From assembly GCF_007923445.1 (NCBI RefSeq), contig NZ_VOJI01000006.1, positions 1 through 64,000 on the forward strand: DNA of 64,000 nucleotides. Reading direction: 5' to 3'. The stretch's first letter is position 1; each line of letters opens with the position of its first letter. This document shows, piece by piece, positions 26,577 through 34,937 of this stretch. The notes beneath the pieces are model-generated. The model was not told where the DNA came from. It made no database searches and worked only from the letters and a program-made list of their open reading frames with translations. The stretch is from Puniceibacterium confluentis. Its GTDB lineage: Bacteria; Pseudomonadota; Alphaproteobacteria; Rhodobacterales; Rhodobacteraceae. Both the position numbers and the translations under genes were made by a program.

Positions 26577-27233
26577 TTGAGCAATACCGACAGTTTCATC
26601 GACGAAGTGACGGAAGAGGTCCGCCGTGACCGGCTTTATGCGAGCTTTCGCAAATACGGGTGGATTGCAATCCTGGTGGTGGTCCTGATCGTCGGCGGCG
26701 CCGCCTGGCGGGAATACCAGAAGGCACAGGCGCGCAGCAGTGCTCAGGCCTTTGGTGATGCGATCTCTGCGGCGCTGGAGTCCGACGACGCCGAAGCCCG
26801 GATCGCAGCCCTTTCCGCCATACAGGCACCTCAGCCCGGGGCGCAGGCGATACTGGCGATGTTGCTGGCAGCCGAACAGGGCGACGCCCAGGACGACGCA
26901 GCGGCGACGCAGACGCTTGATACCATTGCAAACGCCAGCGACGTTCCGCTGATCTACCGCCAGATTGCCAGCTTCAAGGCGCTGAGCCGGAAAGGCAGCG
27001 CCCTGAGTATCGACGTGCGGCGCAGCGGATTCGAGGCCTTGGCAACCGCGGGCGCGCCGCTTCGGTTGCTCGCCGAGGAACAGATTGCGCTGCTGGACAT
27101 CGAGGCGGGTGACACCGAGTCGGCGCTGAGCCGCCTGAAGGCAATTCTGGCCGACAGCGAGGCGACTGCAGGCTTGCGCCGCCGCGCATCACAGTTGATT
27201 GTGTCGCTGGGCGGAACATTGGATGCGGCCTGA
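26577..27233 (+). CDS. YfgM-like TPR membrane protein
   Basis: A 218-residue protein with an N-terminal cytoplasmic segment, one transmembrane helix (YGWIAILVVVLIVGGAAWREY) and a periplasmic tetratricopeptide-like helical domain. It matches the YfgM family (SecYEG/PpiD-associated chaperone in E. coli), and the order with bamB and der is the same as in E. coli. The probable start is the TTG at 26577; no in-frame ATG lies near the N-terminus. It is followed by bamB after 88 bases. Confidence 0.82.
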   Translation: MSNTDSFIDEVTEEVRRDRLYASFRKYGWIAILVVVLIVGGAAWREYQKAQARSSAQAFGDAISAALESDDAEARIAALSAIQAPQPGAQAILAMLLAAEQGDAQDDAAATQTLDTIANASDVPLIYRQIASFKALSRKGSALSIDVRRSGFEALATAGAPLRLLAEEQIALLDIEAGDTESALSRLKAILADSEATAGLRRRASQLIVSLGGTLDAA

Positions 27234-27321
27234 ACAGGCCAGGGTGCACGGCGCCGGGCGCGGTACATTCCGCCCGGATAAAGTCCCGGCACGGGATCAG
27301 ACGGACCACGGGGGCAGACCT

Positions 27322-28647
27322 TTGCGCAATATGACGATTATGGCCGGTCTTCTGGGTGCGACCCTGCTCGCCGCCTGCAGCGAACGCGAAGCGATCCTGC
27401 CCGGAGAACGGCTGGGCATCCGCGAAGTTCTGCAGACCCGGGGTGCCGACGAGGCCGCCCCAGCCAACACCGCCCGCGCCATCAACCTGCCCGGGCAGGT
27501 GGCCAACACGTCCTGGCCCCAAAGCCCGGTCAGCCCCTTCGTGCGTACGGATCACGCCGCCCTGGCAAGTGGCCTGTCACCGCTGTGGTCGGTCAACATC
27601 GGGCAGGGCGACAGGCGACGTCACAAGCTGAACACTGATCCGGTGGCGTCAGGCGGGCGGATATTCACCCTGGACAGCGCCAATCAGGTCACGGCCGTGT
27701 CCAGCAGCGGGCAGGTGCTCTGGACCCGTGATCTCACCCCGCTGCGCGACGACAACAGCCAGGCCCAGGGCGGCGGGTTTGCCGCAGCCGACGGGCGGCT
27801 GTATGTTGCCTCCGGGTTCGGCACTCTCAGCGCGATGGACGCAGCCACGGGGGCCGAGATCTGGACCCAGCGACTGGACAGCACCGCGACCGGTGCGCCG
27901 ACCTACCGCGATGGCGTGGTCTATCTCACCTCGGGGGACAATCTCGCCTGGGCCATCGAGGCGCAGGACGGGCGCATCCGCTGGCAGATCGACGGGGTGG
28001 CTGACATCAACAATGTCGCCGGTGCCCCGGCGCCTGCGGTGGACGATCAGCGCGTGGTCTTCGCCTATGGCAACGGCACCCTGCAGGCGGCCTTCCGTCA
28101 GGGCGGTCTGCGGTTGTGGAACGCCGACATTGCCGGCGGTCGCGAGGGATCTGCGATCGCCCTGATCGACGATGTGACCGGTGATCCGCTGATTGCGGGC
28201 AACACGGTCTTCGCGGGCAATTTCTCGGGCCGCACCGTCGCCTTCGACAAGGCGTCGGGCGAGCGTTTGTGGACGGCCAAGCAGGGCGCGCTGGGGCCGA
28301 TGTGGCCTGCGGGGGATTCGGTGTTCCTGGTCTCGGACCGCAACCAGCTGGTGCGGCTCGACGCCACCACCGGCAGCCAGATCTGGGCCGTCGATCTGCC
28401 CGGCTATGTGCGGCGCAGCAATCCGCAGAAACAGCGTGACCGGACCCATGCCAATCTTGGGCCGATTCTGGCCGGAGGCCGGCTGATCGTTGCGTCAACC
28501 GACGGACAGATCCGCAGCTTTGACCCGGTCAGCGGCGCGCTTGTGGGCAGCACCGCCATCGACGGCGGTGCGACCACCCGGCCCATCGTGGCGGGCGGCG
28601 TGCTGTACGTGGTCGCGGGCAACGGGCAATTGCATGCTTTCCGTTAG
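27322..28647 (+). CDS. bamB: Outer-membrane assembly lipoprotein BamB-like (PQQ-type beta-propeller)
   Basis: A 441-residue lipoprotein. A lipoprotein signal peptide MRNMTIMAGLLGATLLAAC ends in the lipobox LAAC; the mature protein is an eight-bladed propeller with recurring tryptophan-docking motifs such as GQVLWTRDLTP, GAEIWTQRLDS, GRIRWQIDGV and GERLWTAKQG. BamB helps the BAM complex insert outer-membrane proteins. The TTG at 27322 is preferred because a GGGGG site lies about eight bases upstream and it supplies the Arg of the signal n-region; the ATG at 27331 is the alternative. It is part of the yfgM-bamB-der string. Confidence 0.87.
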   Translation: MRNMTIMAGLLGATLLAACSEREAILPGERLGIREVLQTRGADEAAPANTARAINLPGQVANTSWPQSPVSPFVRTDHAALASGLSPLWSVNIGQGDRRRHKLNTDPVASGGRIFTLDSANQVTAVSSSGQVLWTRDLTPLRDDNSQAQGGGFAAADGRLYVASGFGTLSAMDAATGAEIWTQRLDSTATGAPTYRDGVVYLTSGDNLAWAIEAQDGRIRWQIDGVADINNVAGAPAPAVDDQRVVFAYGNGTLQAAFRQGGLRLWNADIAGGREGSAIALIDDVTGDPLIAGNTVFAGNFSGRTVAFDKASGERLWTAKQGALGPMWPAGDSVFLVSDRNQLVRLDATTGSQIWAVDLPGYVRRSNPQKQRDRTHANLGPILAGGRLIVASTDGQIRSFDPVSGALVGSTAIDGGATTRPIVAGGVLYVVAGNGQLHAFR

Positions 28648-28711
28648 ACGCGCTATGCGTTAGAGGGGCGGCTTGACAACGGGCGGCTGCGCCGACCCGA
28701 GGAGCCTGACC

Positions 28712-30184
28712 ATGAGTTTTTCCCTCGCCATCGTGGGACGCCCCAATGTGGGCAAGTCGACCCTGTTCAACCGCCTTGTGGGCAAGCGCCTGGCGCTGGT
28801 CGATGACCAGCCCGGCGTCACCCGGGACCTGCGCGAAGGCGCGGCCCGGCTGGGCGATCTGCGCTTTACCGTGATCGACACCGCCGGTCTGGAAGAGGCC
28901 ACCGATGAATCGTTGCAGGGCCGGATGCGCAAGCTGACCGAACGTGCGGTGGACATGGCGGACATCTGTCTGTTCATGATCGACGCGCGCGTCGGCGTGA
29001 CCCCCACCGATGAAGTGCTGGCGGAGATCCTGCGCAAGCGGGCCAAACACGTGATCCTGGCCGCCAACAAGGGCGAGGGCTCGGCTGCGGATTCCGGGGT
29101 GCTCGAGGCCTATGGCCTGGGACTCGGCGAGCCGATTCGCCTCTCTGCCGAACATGGCGAAGGTCTGAACGATCTTTATGCCCAGCTGATGCCCCTGGCG
29201 GACGCCTATGAAGAGCGCGCCGAGGAAGAGGCGCCCGAGGTCGATGTCGACGTCGGCGAAGAGGATGACGATTCCCCCCGGCCGATCACAAGGGCCAGGC
29301 CGTTGCAGATCGCCGTCGTCGGGCGCCCCAACGCCGGCAAGTCGACGCTGATCAACCAGATCATGGGCGAAGAGCGCCTGCTGACCGGCCCCGAGGCCGG
29401 TATCACCCGCGATGCGATCTCGGTTCAGATCGACTGGGCAGGGCCGGACGGGGTGGCGGTGCCGATGCGCATCTTTGACACCGCCGGCATGCGCAAGAAG
29501 GCCAAGGTGCAGGAAAAGCTGGAAAAGCTGTCGGTCTCGGACGGGCTGCGGGCGGTGAAGTTTGCCGAGGTGGTCGTGGTGCTGCTGGATGCGGCGATCC
29601 CCTTCGAACAGCAGGACCTGCGCATCGCCGACCTCGCCGAACGCGAAGGGCGTGCGGTGGTGATCGCGGTGAACAAGTGGGACATCGAGGACGACAAGCA
29701 GGAAAAGCTGAAGATGCTGCGTGAGGAATTCACCCGGCTTCTGCCGCAGCTGCGCGGCGCGCCGCTGGTCACCGTCTCGGCCAAGACCGGCAAGGGGCTG
29801 GACCGGCTGCACACCGCCATCATGAAGGCGCAGGAGGTCTGGAACCGGCGCGTGTCGACGGCACAGCTGAACCGCTGGCTGTCCGGCATGCTGGAGCAGC
29901 ATCCGCCGCCCGCGCCCCAGGGCAAGCGGATCAAGCTGCGGTACATGACCCAGGCCAAGACCCGGCCGCCGGGATTCGTGGTGATGTGCTCGCACCCGGA
30001 CAAGATGCCCGAAAGCTATTCCCGCTATCTGGTGAATTCCCTGCGCGAAGATTTCGACATGCCGGGCACGCCGATCCGCCTGTACATGCGTGGTCAGTCC
30101 GACAAGAACCCCTACAAGGGGCGGCGCAAGACCAATGCCGGTGCCCTGACCAAACATCTGGGAAAGCGGCCCACCAACAAGTGA
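28712..30184 (+). CDS. der: Ribosome-associated GTPase Der (EngA)
   Basis: A 490-residue protein with two tandem GTPase domains and a KH-like C-terminal domain, needed for 50S subunit assembly. First G domain: GRPNVGKST (G1, residues 9-17), DTAG (G3), NKGEG (G4). Second G domain: [20 protein letters not shown] and NKWDIE. The acidic linker [17 protein letters not shown] between them is typical. The C-terminal [22 protein letters not shown] belongs to the KH domain. The ATG at 28712 has GAGGAGCC upstream. Confidence 0.97.
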   Translation: MSFSLAIVGRPNVGKSTLFNRLVGKRLALVDDQPGVTRDLREGAARLGDLRFTVIDTAGLEEATDESLQGRMRKLTERAVDMADICLFMIDARVGVTPTDEVLAEILRKRAKHVILAANKGEGSAADSGVLEAYGLGLGEPIRLSAEHGEGLNDLYAQLMPLADAYEERAEEEAPEVDVDVGEEDDDSPRPITRARPLQIAVVGRPNAGKSTLINQIMGEERLLTGPEAGITRDAISVQIDWAGPDGVAVPMRIFDTAGMRKKAKVQEKLEKLSVSDGLRAVKFAEVVVVLLDAAIPFEQQDLRIADLAEREGRAVVIAVNKWDIEDDKQEKLKMLREEFTRLLPQLRGAPLVTVSAKTGKGLDRLHTAIMKAQEVWNRRVSTAQLNRWLSGMLEQHPPPAPQGKRIKLRYMTQAKTRPPGFVVMCSHPDKMPESYSRYLVNSLREDFDMPGTPIRLYMRGQSDKNPYKGRRKTNAGALTKHLGKRPTNK

Positions 30185-30215
30185 GCCGGGGCCAGGGCGC
30201 TCCTGATCCCAATGG

Positions 30216-30240
30216 GCGCGCGTTCCGCGCGCGCTGCTTT
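30216..30240 (+). terminator. Hairpin downstream of der
   Basis: A perfect 7-bp GC stem GCGCGCG-TTC-CGCGCGC (30216-30232) followed by GCTGCTTT, 32 bases past the der stop. Probable end of the yfgM-bamB-der transcript; the U-tract is weak. Confidence 0.5.
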
Positions 30241-30329
30241 CTGGCGCTTGCTGCGATGCGAGCCACCAAGATCCGGGGGCTGTTCCTGCGGCACGGGGGT
30301 CGGAACGTATTCTTTTTATTGAATGCGTC

Positions 30330-30357
30330 TTGAGTTTGGACTCCTCACCGTTACATT
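30330..30357 (+). promoter_or_regulatory. Candidate promoter of the SulP gene
   Basis: TTGAGT (30330-30335), 16-base spacer, TACATT (30352-30357), in an AT-rich patch about 90 bases before the SulP ATG. Confidence 0.45.
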
Positions 30358-30448
30358 AGGCCGGTGCGCCGGGGTTCTTCCGGCGGCTGAACCCTTCGCC
30401 CGCGCTACCGTTCGCTGACGGGACAACGGCCCGTACCGGACCCTAGCC

Positions 30449-32185
30449 ATGACACTTCGCAGCCTTGCCCGCTATCTGCCGATCCTTGACTGGGGGCGCA
30501 CCTATGGTCGCGGGGCACTGGGCAATGACCTGCTGGCGGCGCTGATTGTCACCATCATGCTGATCCCGCAGTCCCTGGCCTATGCCCTGCTGGCGGGCTT
30601 GCCGCCAGAGGCGGGGCTGTATGCCTCGATCGTGCCGATCCTGCTTTATGCCGTGTTCGGCACCAGCCGCACCCTGGCGGTCGGGCCGGTGGCGGTGGTG
30701 TCGCTGATGACCGCGGCGGCCATCGGCACCATCGCGGCCCAGGGCACGGTCGGCTATGCCATGGCCGCGCTGAGCCTGGCGCTGCTGTCGGGGCTGATGC
30801 TTCTGGCCATGGGGATTTTCCGGCTTGGGTTCCTGGCGAATTTTCTGTCACATCCGGTGATTGCCGGGTTCATCACCGCCTCGGGCATCCTGATCGCAGC
30901 CAGTCAGCTCAAGCACATCCTCGGCATCGAAGGCGGAGGCCATACCCTGGTCGGTATCCTGTGGTCTTTGGGGGAAAATCTGGGTGCGCTCAGCCTCTGG
31001 ACCCTGTTCATCGGTCTGGCGGCGACCGGGTTCCTGTTCTGGGTGCGCAGGGGATTGAAGCCCTTGCTGCTGGCGCGCGGCCTGACGCCCGGGGTGGCCG
31101 ATGCGCTGACCAAGGCGGGGCCGGTGGCGGCCGTGGTGGTCAGCACCGCCCTGGTCTGGGGGCTGGGGCTGCAGGACCGCGGCGTCAGCATCGTCGGCGC
31201 CGTACCGCAAAGCCTGCCGCCACTGACCCTGCCATCGCTGTCACCCGAGCTGTTGCGCCAGCTGCTGGTGCCCGCGCTGCTGATTTCGGTGATCGGCTTT
31301 GTCGAGTCGGTGTCGGTGGCGCAGACGCTGGCAGCCCGACGCCGCCAGCGCATTGACCCGGATCAGGAGTTGATCGGGCTGGGAGCCGCCAACCTTGGTG
31401 CCGCCTTCACCGGCGGCTTTCCGGTGACGGGGGGATTTTCCCGCTCGGTGGTGAATTTTGACGCCGGGGCCGAGACGCCTGCCGCGGGGGCCTTTACCGC
31501 TGTCGGACTGGCGGTCGCGGCACTGATGCTGACGCCACTGATCCACTATCTGCCGGACGCCACGCTGGCCGCGACGATCATCGTCGCGGTGCTGGGTCTG
31601 GTGGACCTGTCGATCCTCAGGACGGCCTGGAACTATTCGCGCGCCGATTTCGCCGCGGTTTCTGTGACCATGCTGGCGACCCTTGTCTTCGGCGTCGAGG
31701 CCGGGGTGTCCTCGGGCGTGCTGCTGTCGATCCTGTTGCATCTGTACAAGACCTCGCGGCCACATGTGGCCGAGGTGGGGCTGGTGCCCGGCACCGAGCA
31801 CTTCCGCAACATCCTGCGCCACGCGGTGCAGACCGATCCGACGGTGCTGACACTGCGGGTGGACGAGAGCCTGTATTTCGCCAATGCCAGATTTCTGGAG
31901 GATTACCTCTCCAACCGGGTCGCCGGAGAAACGGCCCTGCGCCACGTGATCCTGATGTGCTCGGCGGTCAATGAAATAGATCTGAGCGCGTTGGAATCCC
32001 TGGAGGCGATCAACACACGCCTGGCCGAGATGGGGGTCAAACTGCACCTCTCCGAGGTCAAGGGGCCGGTGATGGACCGCTTGCAGCGCGGTCATCTGCT
32101 GGAAAAGATGACCGGCCAGGTGTTTCTGTCACAATATGAGGCGTACCAGAGCGTATCCGGGCTGCAGGCATCCGCAGCGCAGTGA
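30449..32185 (+). CDS. SulP family anion transporter with STAS domain
   Basis: A 578-residue permease for sulfate, bicarbonate or a related anion. An N-terminal transmembrane domain (about 25-430) carries the family signatures IPQSLAYALLAGLPPEAGLYASIVPILLYAVFGTSRTLAVGPVAVVSLMTAAA and GFVESVSVAQTLAARRRQRIDPDQELIGLGAANLGAAFTGGFPVTGGFSRSVVNFDAGA in shorter blocks; a C-terminal STAS domain (about 450-560) regulates it. Monocistronic, with a probable promoter and a convergent neighbour downstream. The substrate is not determined by sequence. Confidence 0.93.
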   Translation: MTLRSLARYLPILDWGRTYGRGALGNDLLAALIVTIMLIPQSLAYALLAGLPPEAGLYASIVPILLYAVFGTSRTLAVGPVAVVSLMTAAAIGTIAAQGTVGYAMAALSLALLSGLMLLAMGIFRLGFLANFLSHPVIAGFITASGILIAASQLKHILGIEGGGHTLVGILWSLGENLGALSLWTLFIGLAATGFLFWVRRGLKPLLLARGLTPGVADALTKAGPVAAVVVSTALVWGLGLQDRGVSIVGAVPQSLPPLTLPSLSPELLRQLLVPALLISVIGFVESVSVAQTLAARRRQRIDPDQELIGLGAANLGAAFTGGFPVTGGFSRSVVNFDAGAETPAAGAFTAVGLAVAALMLTPLIHYLPDATLAATIIVAVLGLVDLSILRTAWNYSRADFAAVSVTMLATLVFGVEAGVSSGVLLSILLHLYKTSRPHVAEVGLVPGTEHFRNILRHAVQTDPTVLTLRVDESLYFANARFLEDYLSNRVAGETALRHVILMCSAVNEIDLSALESLEAINTRLAEMGVKLHLSEVKGPVMDRLQRGHLLEKMTGQVFLSQYEAYQSVSGLQASAAQ

Positions 32186-32332
32186 GAAAACGCCGGGAGG
32201 CCGGTCCGGCTGCCGGAAACCTGTGCGGAGCGGGCGCGCCGGGCAGGGGGGCAGCGCGCGGCACTCACCCTCGGCCGGGCGGCAGCGAAGGATTGGCGTG
32301 CTTCCGGTGCATGAGCACCAAGGTCGGCGGAG

Positions 32333-33034
32333 TTATTCGGTATCCGTCCCGCGCAGCGCCAGGATCGCGATGATGCCCAGTGCCGCCAGGCCCGAAACGG
32401 CGACGTTGAAGGGCTGGTAGTTGGCGACGATGACCGCGACCAAAGCCCAGATCACCGTGATCCCGTAGCTGGGCATGCGGTGCAGCCGGTACTGCACCAC
32501 CAGCGCAATGATCAGGCCGATGCTCAGGGAAAACAGCGCTGCCGGGGTCTCGGGCATCCAGCCATAGCCGCCCAGCAACAAGCCAAGCGACACCGCGCTG
32601 GCGGCGGTGAGCCAGCCGGCATAGATCGCCACCGGTGCCTGTTGCAGCCAGCGGTCGGTGTCCCCGACCCGGAACAGCGACAGCAGCGCCGCCGCAAGCA
32701 TGATCCAGATGAGCACCGTTGCCCAGATCGGCGACAGGACCGCAACCGGCAGCCAGGTTGCCCCGAGGGTCAGGCTGACAAAGAGCGGCGGGCGCATGTC
32801 TGCCCAGTCGGGATCGTCGCTGCGCTTCATGACGCCAAAGACGGCGGCGGCAATCAGCCAGACGTAAATCAGCCCCCAGATCGCAAAGGCATACCCTGCG
32901 GGCTGCACCGGCGGTTCGTTCTGCGGCACCGGGAACTGTTCGGGCGCAAAGCCGTTGAAACCGTCGACCAGCCAGGGCGAGGCGGCAAAGGCCAGTGCGG
33001 AGACCAGAACCAGTATGGACCAGAGGCGTACCAT
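32333..33034 (-). CDS. TspO/MBR-like tryptophan-rich membrane protein
   Basis: A 233-residue protein with about seven hydrophobic segments. The block PVQPAGYAFAIWGLIYVWLIAAAVFGV and the tryptophans lining several helices (TWLPVAVLSPIWATVLIWIML, GYGWMPETPAALF) match proteins annotated as tryptophan-rich sensory proteins (TspO/MBR-like), although this one is longer than the classical 150-residue TspO of Rhodobacter. It could bind a tetrapyrrole or other lipid-like ligand. It ends the serS transcript, starting three bases after the serS stop. Confidence 0.72.
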   Translation of the reverse strand: MVRLWSILVLVSALAFAASPWLVDGFNGFAPEQFPVPQNEPPVQPAGYAFAIWGLIYVWLIAAAVFGVMKRSDDPDWADMRPPLFVSLTLGATWLPVAVLSPIWATVLIWIMLAAALLSLFRVGDTDRWLQQAPVAIYAGWLTAASAVSLGLLLGGYGWMPETPAALFSLSIGLIIALVVQYRLHRMPSYGITVIWALVAVIVANYQPFNVAVSGLAALGIIAILALRGTDTE

Positions 33035-33037
33035 GGT

Positions 33038-34330
33038 TCAGACCAGCGCGCCCTGGGCGGTGATGCATGTCCTGCCGCGCAGCCAGGGGTGCAGCGCCTG
33101 CGGCAACTCGACGGATCCATCGGCCTGCTGCCCGTTTTCCAGCACCGCGATCAGGCAGCGCCCGACAGCCAGTCCGGATCCGTTCAGCGTGTGCAGGAAA
33201 TCGGGCTTGCCTCCGGCCGTCGGCTTGAAGCGGGCATTCATCCGGCGGGCCTGAAAATCGCCACAGACCGAGACCGAGCTGATTTCGCGGTACATGTTCT
33301 GTCCGGGCAGCCAGACTTCGATGTCATGGGTGCGGCGGGCGCCAAATCCCATGTCGCCGGTGCATAGCACAACCGTACGGTAGGGCAGGCCCAATCGTTC
33401 CAGAATGCCCTCGGCGCAACCGGTCATCCGGTCCAGCTCTTCGCGGCTGTTGTCCGGATGGGTGATCGACACCATCTCGACTTTCTCGAACTGGTGCTGT
33501 CGCAGCATCCCGGCGGTGTCGCGCCCCGCCGAACCGGCTTCCGAGCGGAAACATTGCGTGTGTGCCACGTAACGGCGCGGCAGGGAGGATTGCTCGACCG
33601 TCAGGCCGTTCACGATGTTGGTCAGCGTCACTTCGGCGGTCGGAACAAGCCACCAGCCGTTTGTGGTGCGGTAGCTGTCCTCGCCGAACTTCGGCAATTG
33701 TCCGGTGCCCAGCATCATCTCGTCGCGCACCAGAACCGGGGTCCAGGTCTCGGTCAGGCCGTTGTCCTCGACATGGGTGTCGAGCATGAACTGCGCCAGC
33801 GCCCGGTGCACCCGCGCCACGGCGCCCGACAACACCACAAAACGGGCGCCCGACAGTTTGGCGGCGGTCTCGAAATCCATGCCCGGAAGCACAGCCGGGA
33901 TTTCGTAATGTTCCCTCGGGGCAAAATCCAGAGTACGCGGCTCGCCCCAGCGGCGGATCTCGACATTGTCGGACTCGTCGGTGCCCTCGGGGGTGTCGTC
34001 ATAGGGCAGGTTGGGAATGCCCATCAGCAGCGTTGTCAGTTCCTCGTCCAGTTCTTTGGCGCGGGCCTGCATCGCCGCCACTTCGGCCTTCTTGTCGCCG
34101 ACCAGCGCGCGCAGCCGTTCGAACTCGGCCTCGTCACCGCTCGCCTTGGCCTTGCCGACAAGTTTCGAGGCCGCATTCTGCTCGGCCTGGGCTGTCTCGG
34201 CGGCATGGATCGCGCCGCGGCGGGCCTCATCCAGCTTCAGGACCGCGTCCGAGACACCTGCGCCCCCGCGACGCGAGAGTGCTGCATCAAAAGCAGCCGG
34301 ATTTTCGCGGAGGGCACGGATGTCATGCAT
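33038..34330 (-). CDS. serS: Seryl-tRNA synthetase
   Basis: A 430-residue class II aminoacyl-tRNA synthetase. The N-terminal coiled-coil arm that reads the long variable arm of tRNA-Ser covers about 1-110. Motif 2 is [31 protein letters not shown] and motif 3 [19 protein letters not shown] in shorter core blocks; the serine-binding TAEVTLTN is also present. [11 protein letters not shown] is the standard N-terminus; AAGGA lies eight bases before the ATG at 34330. It is followed after three bases by the TspO-like gene. Confidence 0.97.
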   Translation of the reverse strand: MHDIRALRENPAAFDAALSRRGGAGVSDAVLKLDEARRGAIHAAETAQAEQNAASKLVGKAKASGDEAEFERLRALVGDKKAEVAAMQARAKELDEELTTLLMGIPNLPYDDTPEGTDESDNVEIRRWGEPRTLDFAPREHYEIPAVLPGMDFETAAKLSGARFVVLSGAVARVHRALAQFMLDTHVEDNGLTETWTPVLVRDEMMLGTGQLPKFGEDSYRTTNGWWLVPTAEVTLTNIVNGLTVEQSSLPRRYVAHTQCFRSEAGSAGRDTAGMLRQHQFEKVEMVSITHPDNSREELDRMTGCAEGILERLGLPYRTVVLCTGDMGFGARRTHDIEVWLPGQNMYREISSVSVCGDFQARRMNARFKPTAGGKPDFLHTLNGSGLAVGRCLIAVLENGQQADGSVELPQALHPWLRGRTCITAQGALV

Positions 34331-34937
34331 GGGATCTGTCCTTGAAGGCAAAGTTGAGTCGTCGCCGTCTTATGCAACAGAAATGGCCCAAGGTGTAGGG
34401 CGGGTTATCGCCATGTCCCCAGGCCAGTGGTGCGGCCCCCGGGGCGCGGCGGCAAATGCGCGCCGTTGGCCAAAGACTGGTGACATGTCACATCCCGGAA
34501 GGGTTGTTCAACAACTTTAAGTATACTAACGCTCTTTGCCTGACGATTGCCCATTGTCATGGCAGGCACCGTGGCCTTATGCTGCTCGACAGGCCGTTTT
34601 CGCGTATCGCGAAACGCCGCAAGAGTTTCGCTGGACAGATCGACACGGGGAAATCCCCGAGACCTGGACAGACCGATAGGGCCGCAAGGCCACCAAGTTC
34701 GCCCGGGCGCACCGCGCGTCGGGCATTAAATGGGCGCAGACGGACAGGATCCCCAGGGATCTAACCGCTCTTGCGTCGGAGAAGAACCGCGATGACGCGC
34801 GCGATCATACTGAGGCACCCGGCGAAAGACCAAAGGTCTTTGCCTGCCTGCGCGCCGCCCCTCGCCTTGACAAGACACCCCCACACCGCGCTGTTCCCGC
34901 CAGGGTCCGGCGCGCGTCTGGTGTGCAAACGGACAAA
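34331..34937. other. Divergent serS/rne region, including a long structured rne leader
   Basis: No gene in these 607 bases. A perfect 13-base palindrome GTTGTTCAACAAC (34503-34515) is followed by GTATACT (TATACT, 34522-34527), a good -10 element. If used, it gives a leader of about 400 nt for rne. The leader holds hairpins TTTCGCG-TAT-CGCGAAA (34598-34614) and CGGGG-AAAT-CCCCG (34646-34659). RNase E mRNAs in enterobacteria have long structured leaders through which the enzyme controls its own level; the same design is inferred here. Confidence 0.55.

Noticed and set aside
28529-30157. Minus-strand open frame opposite der
   Set aside because: Antisense to an unmistakable Der GTPase; no domain signature.
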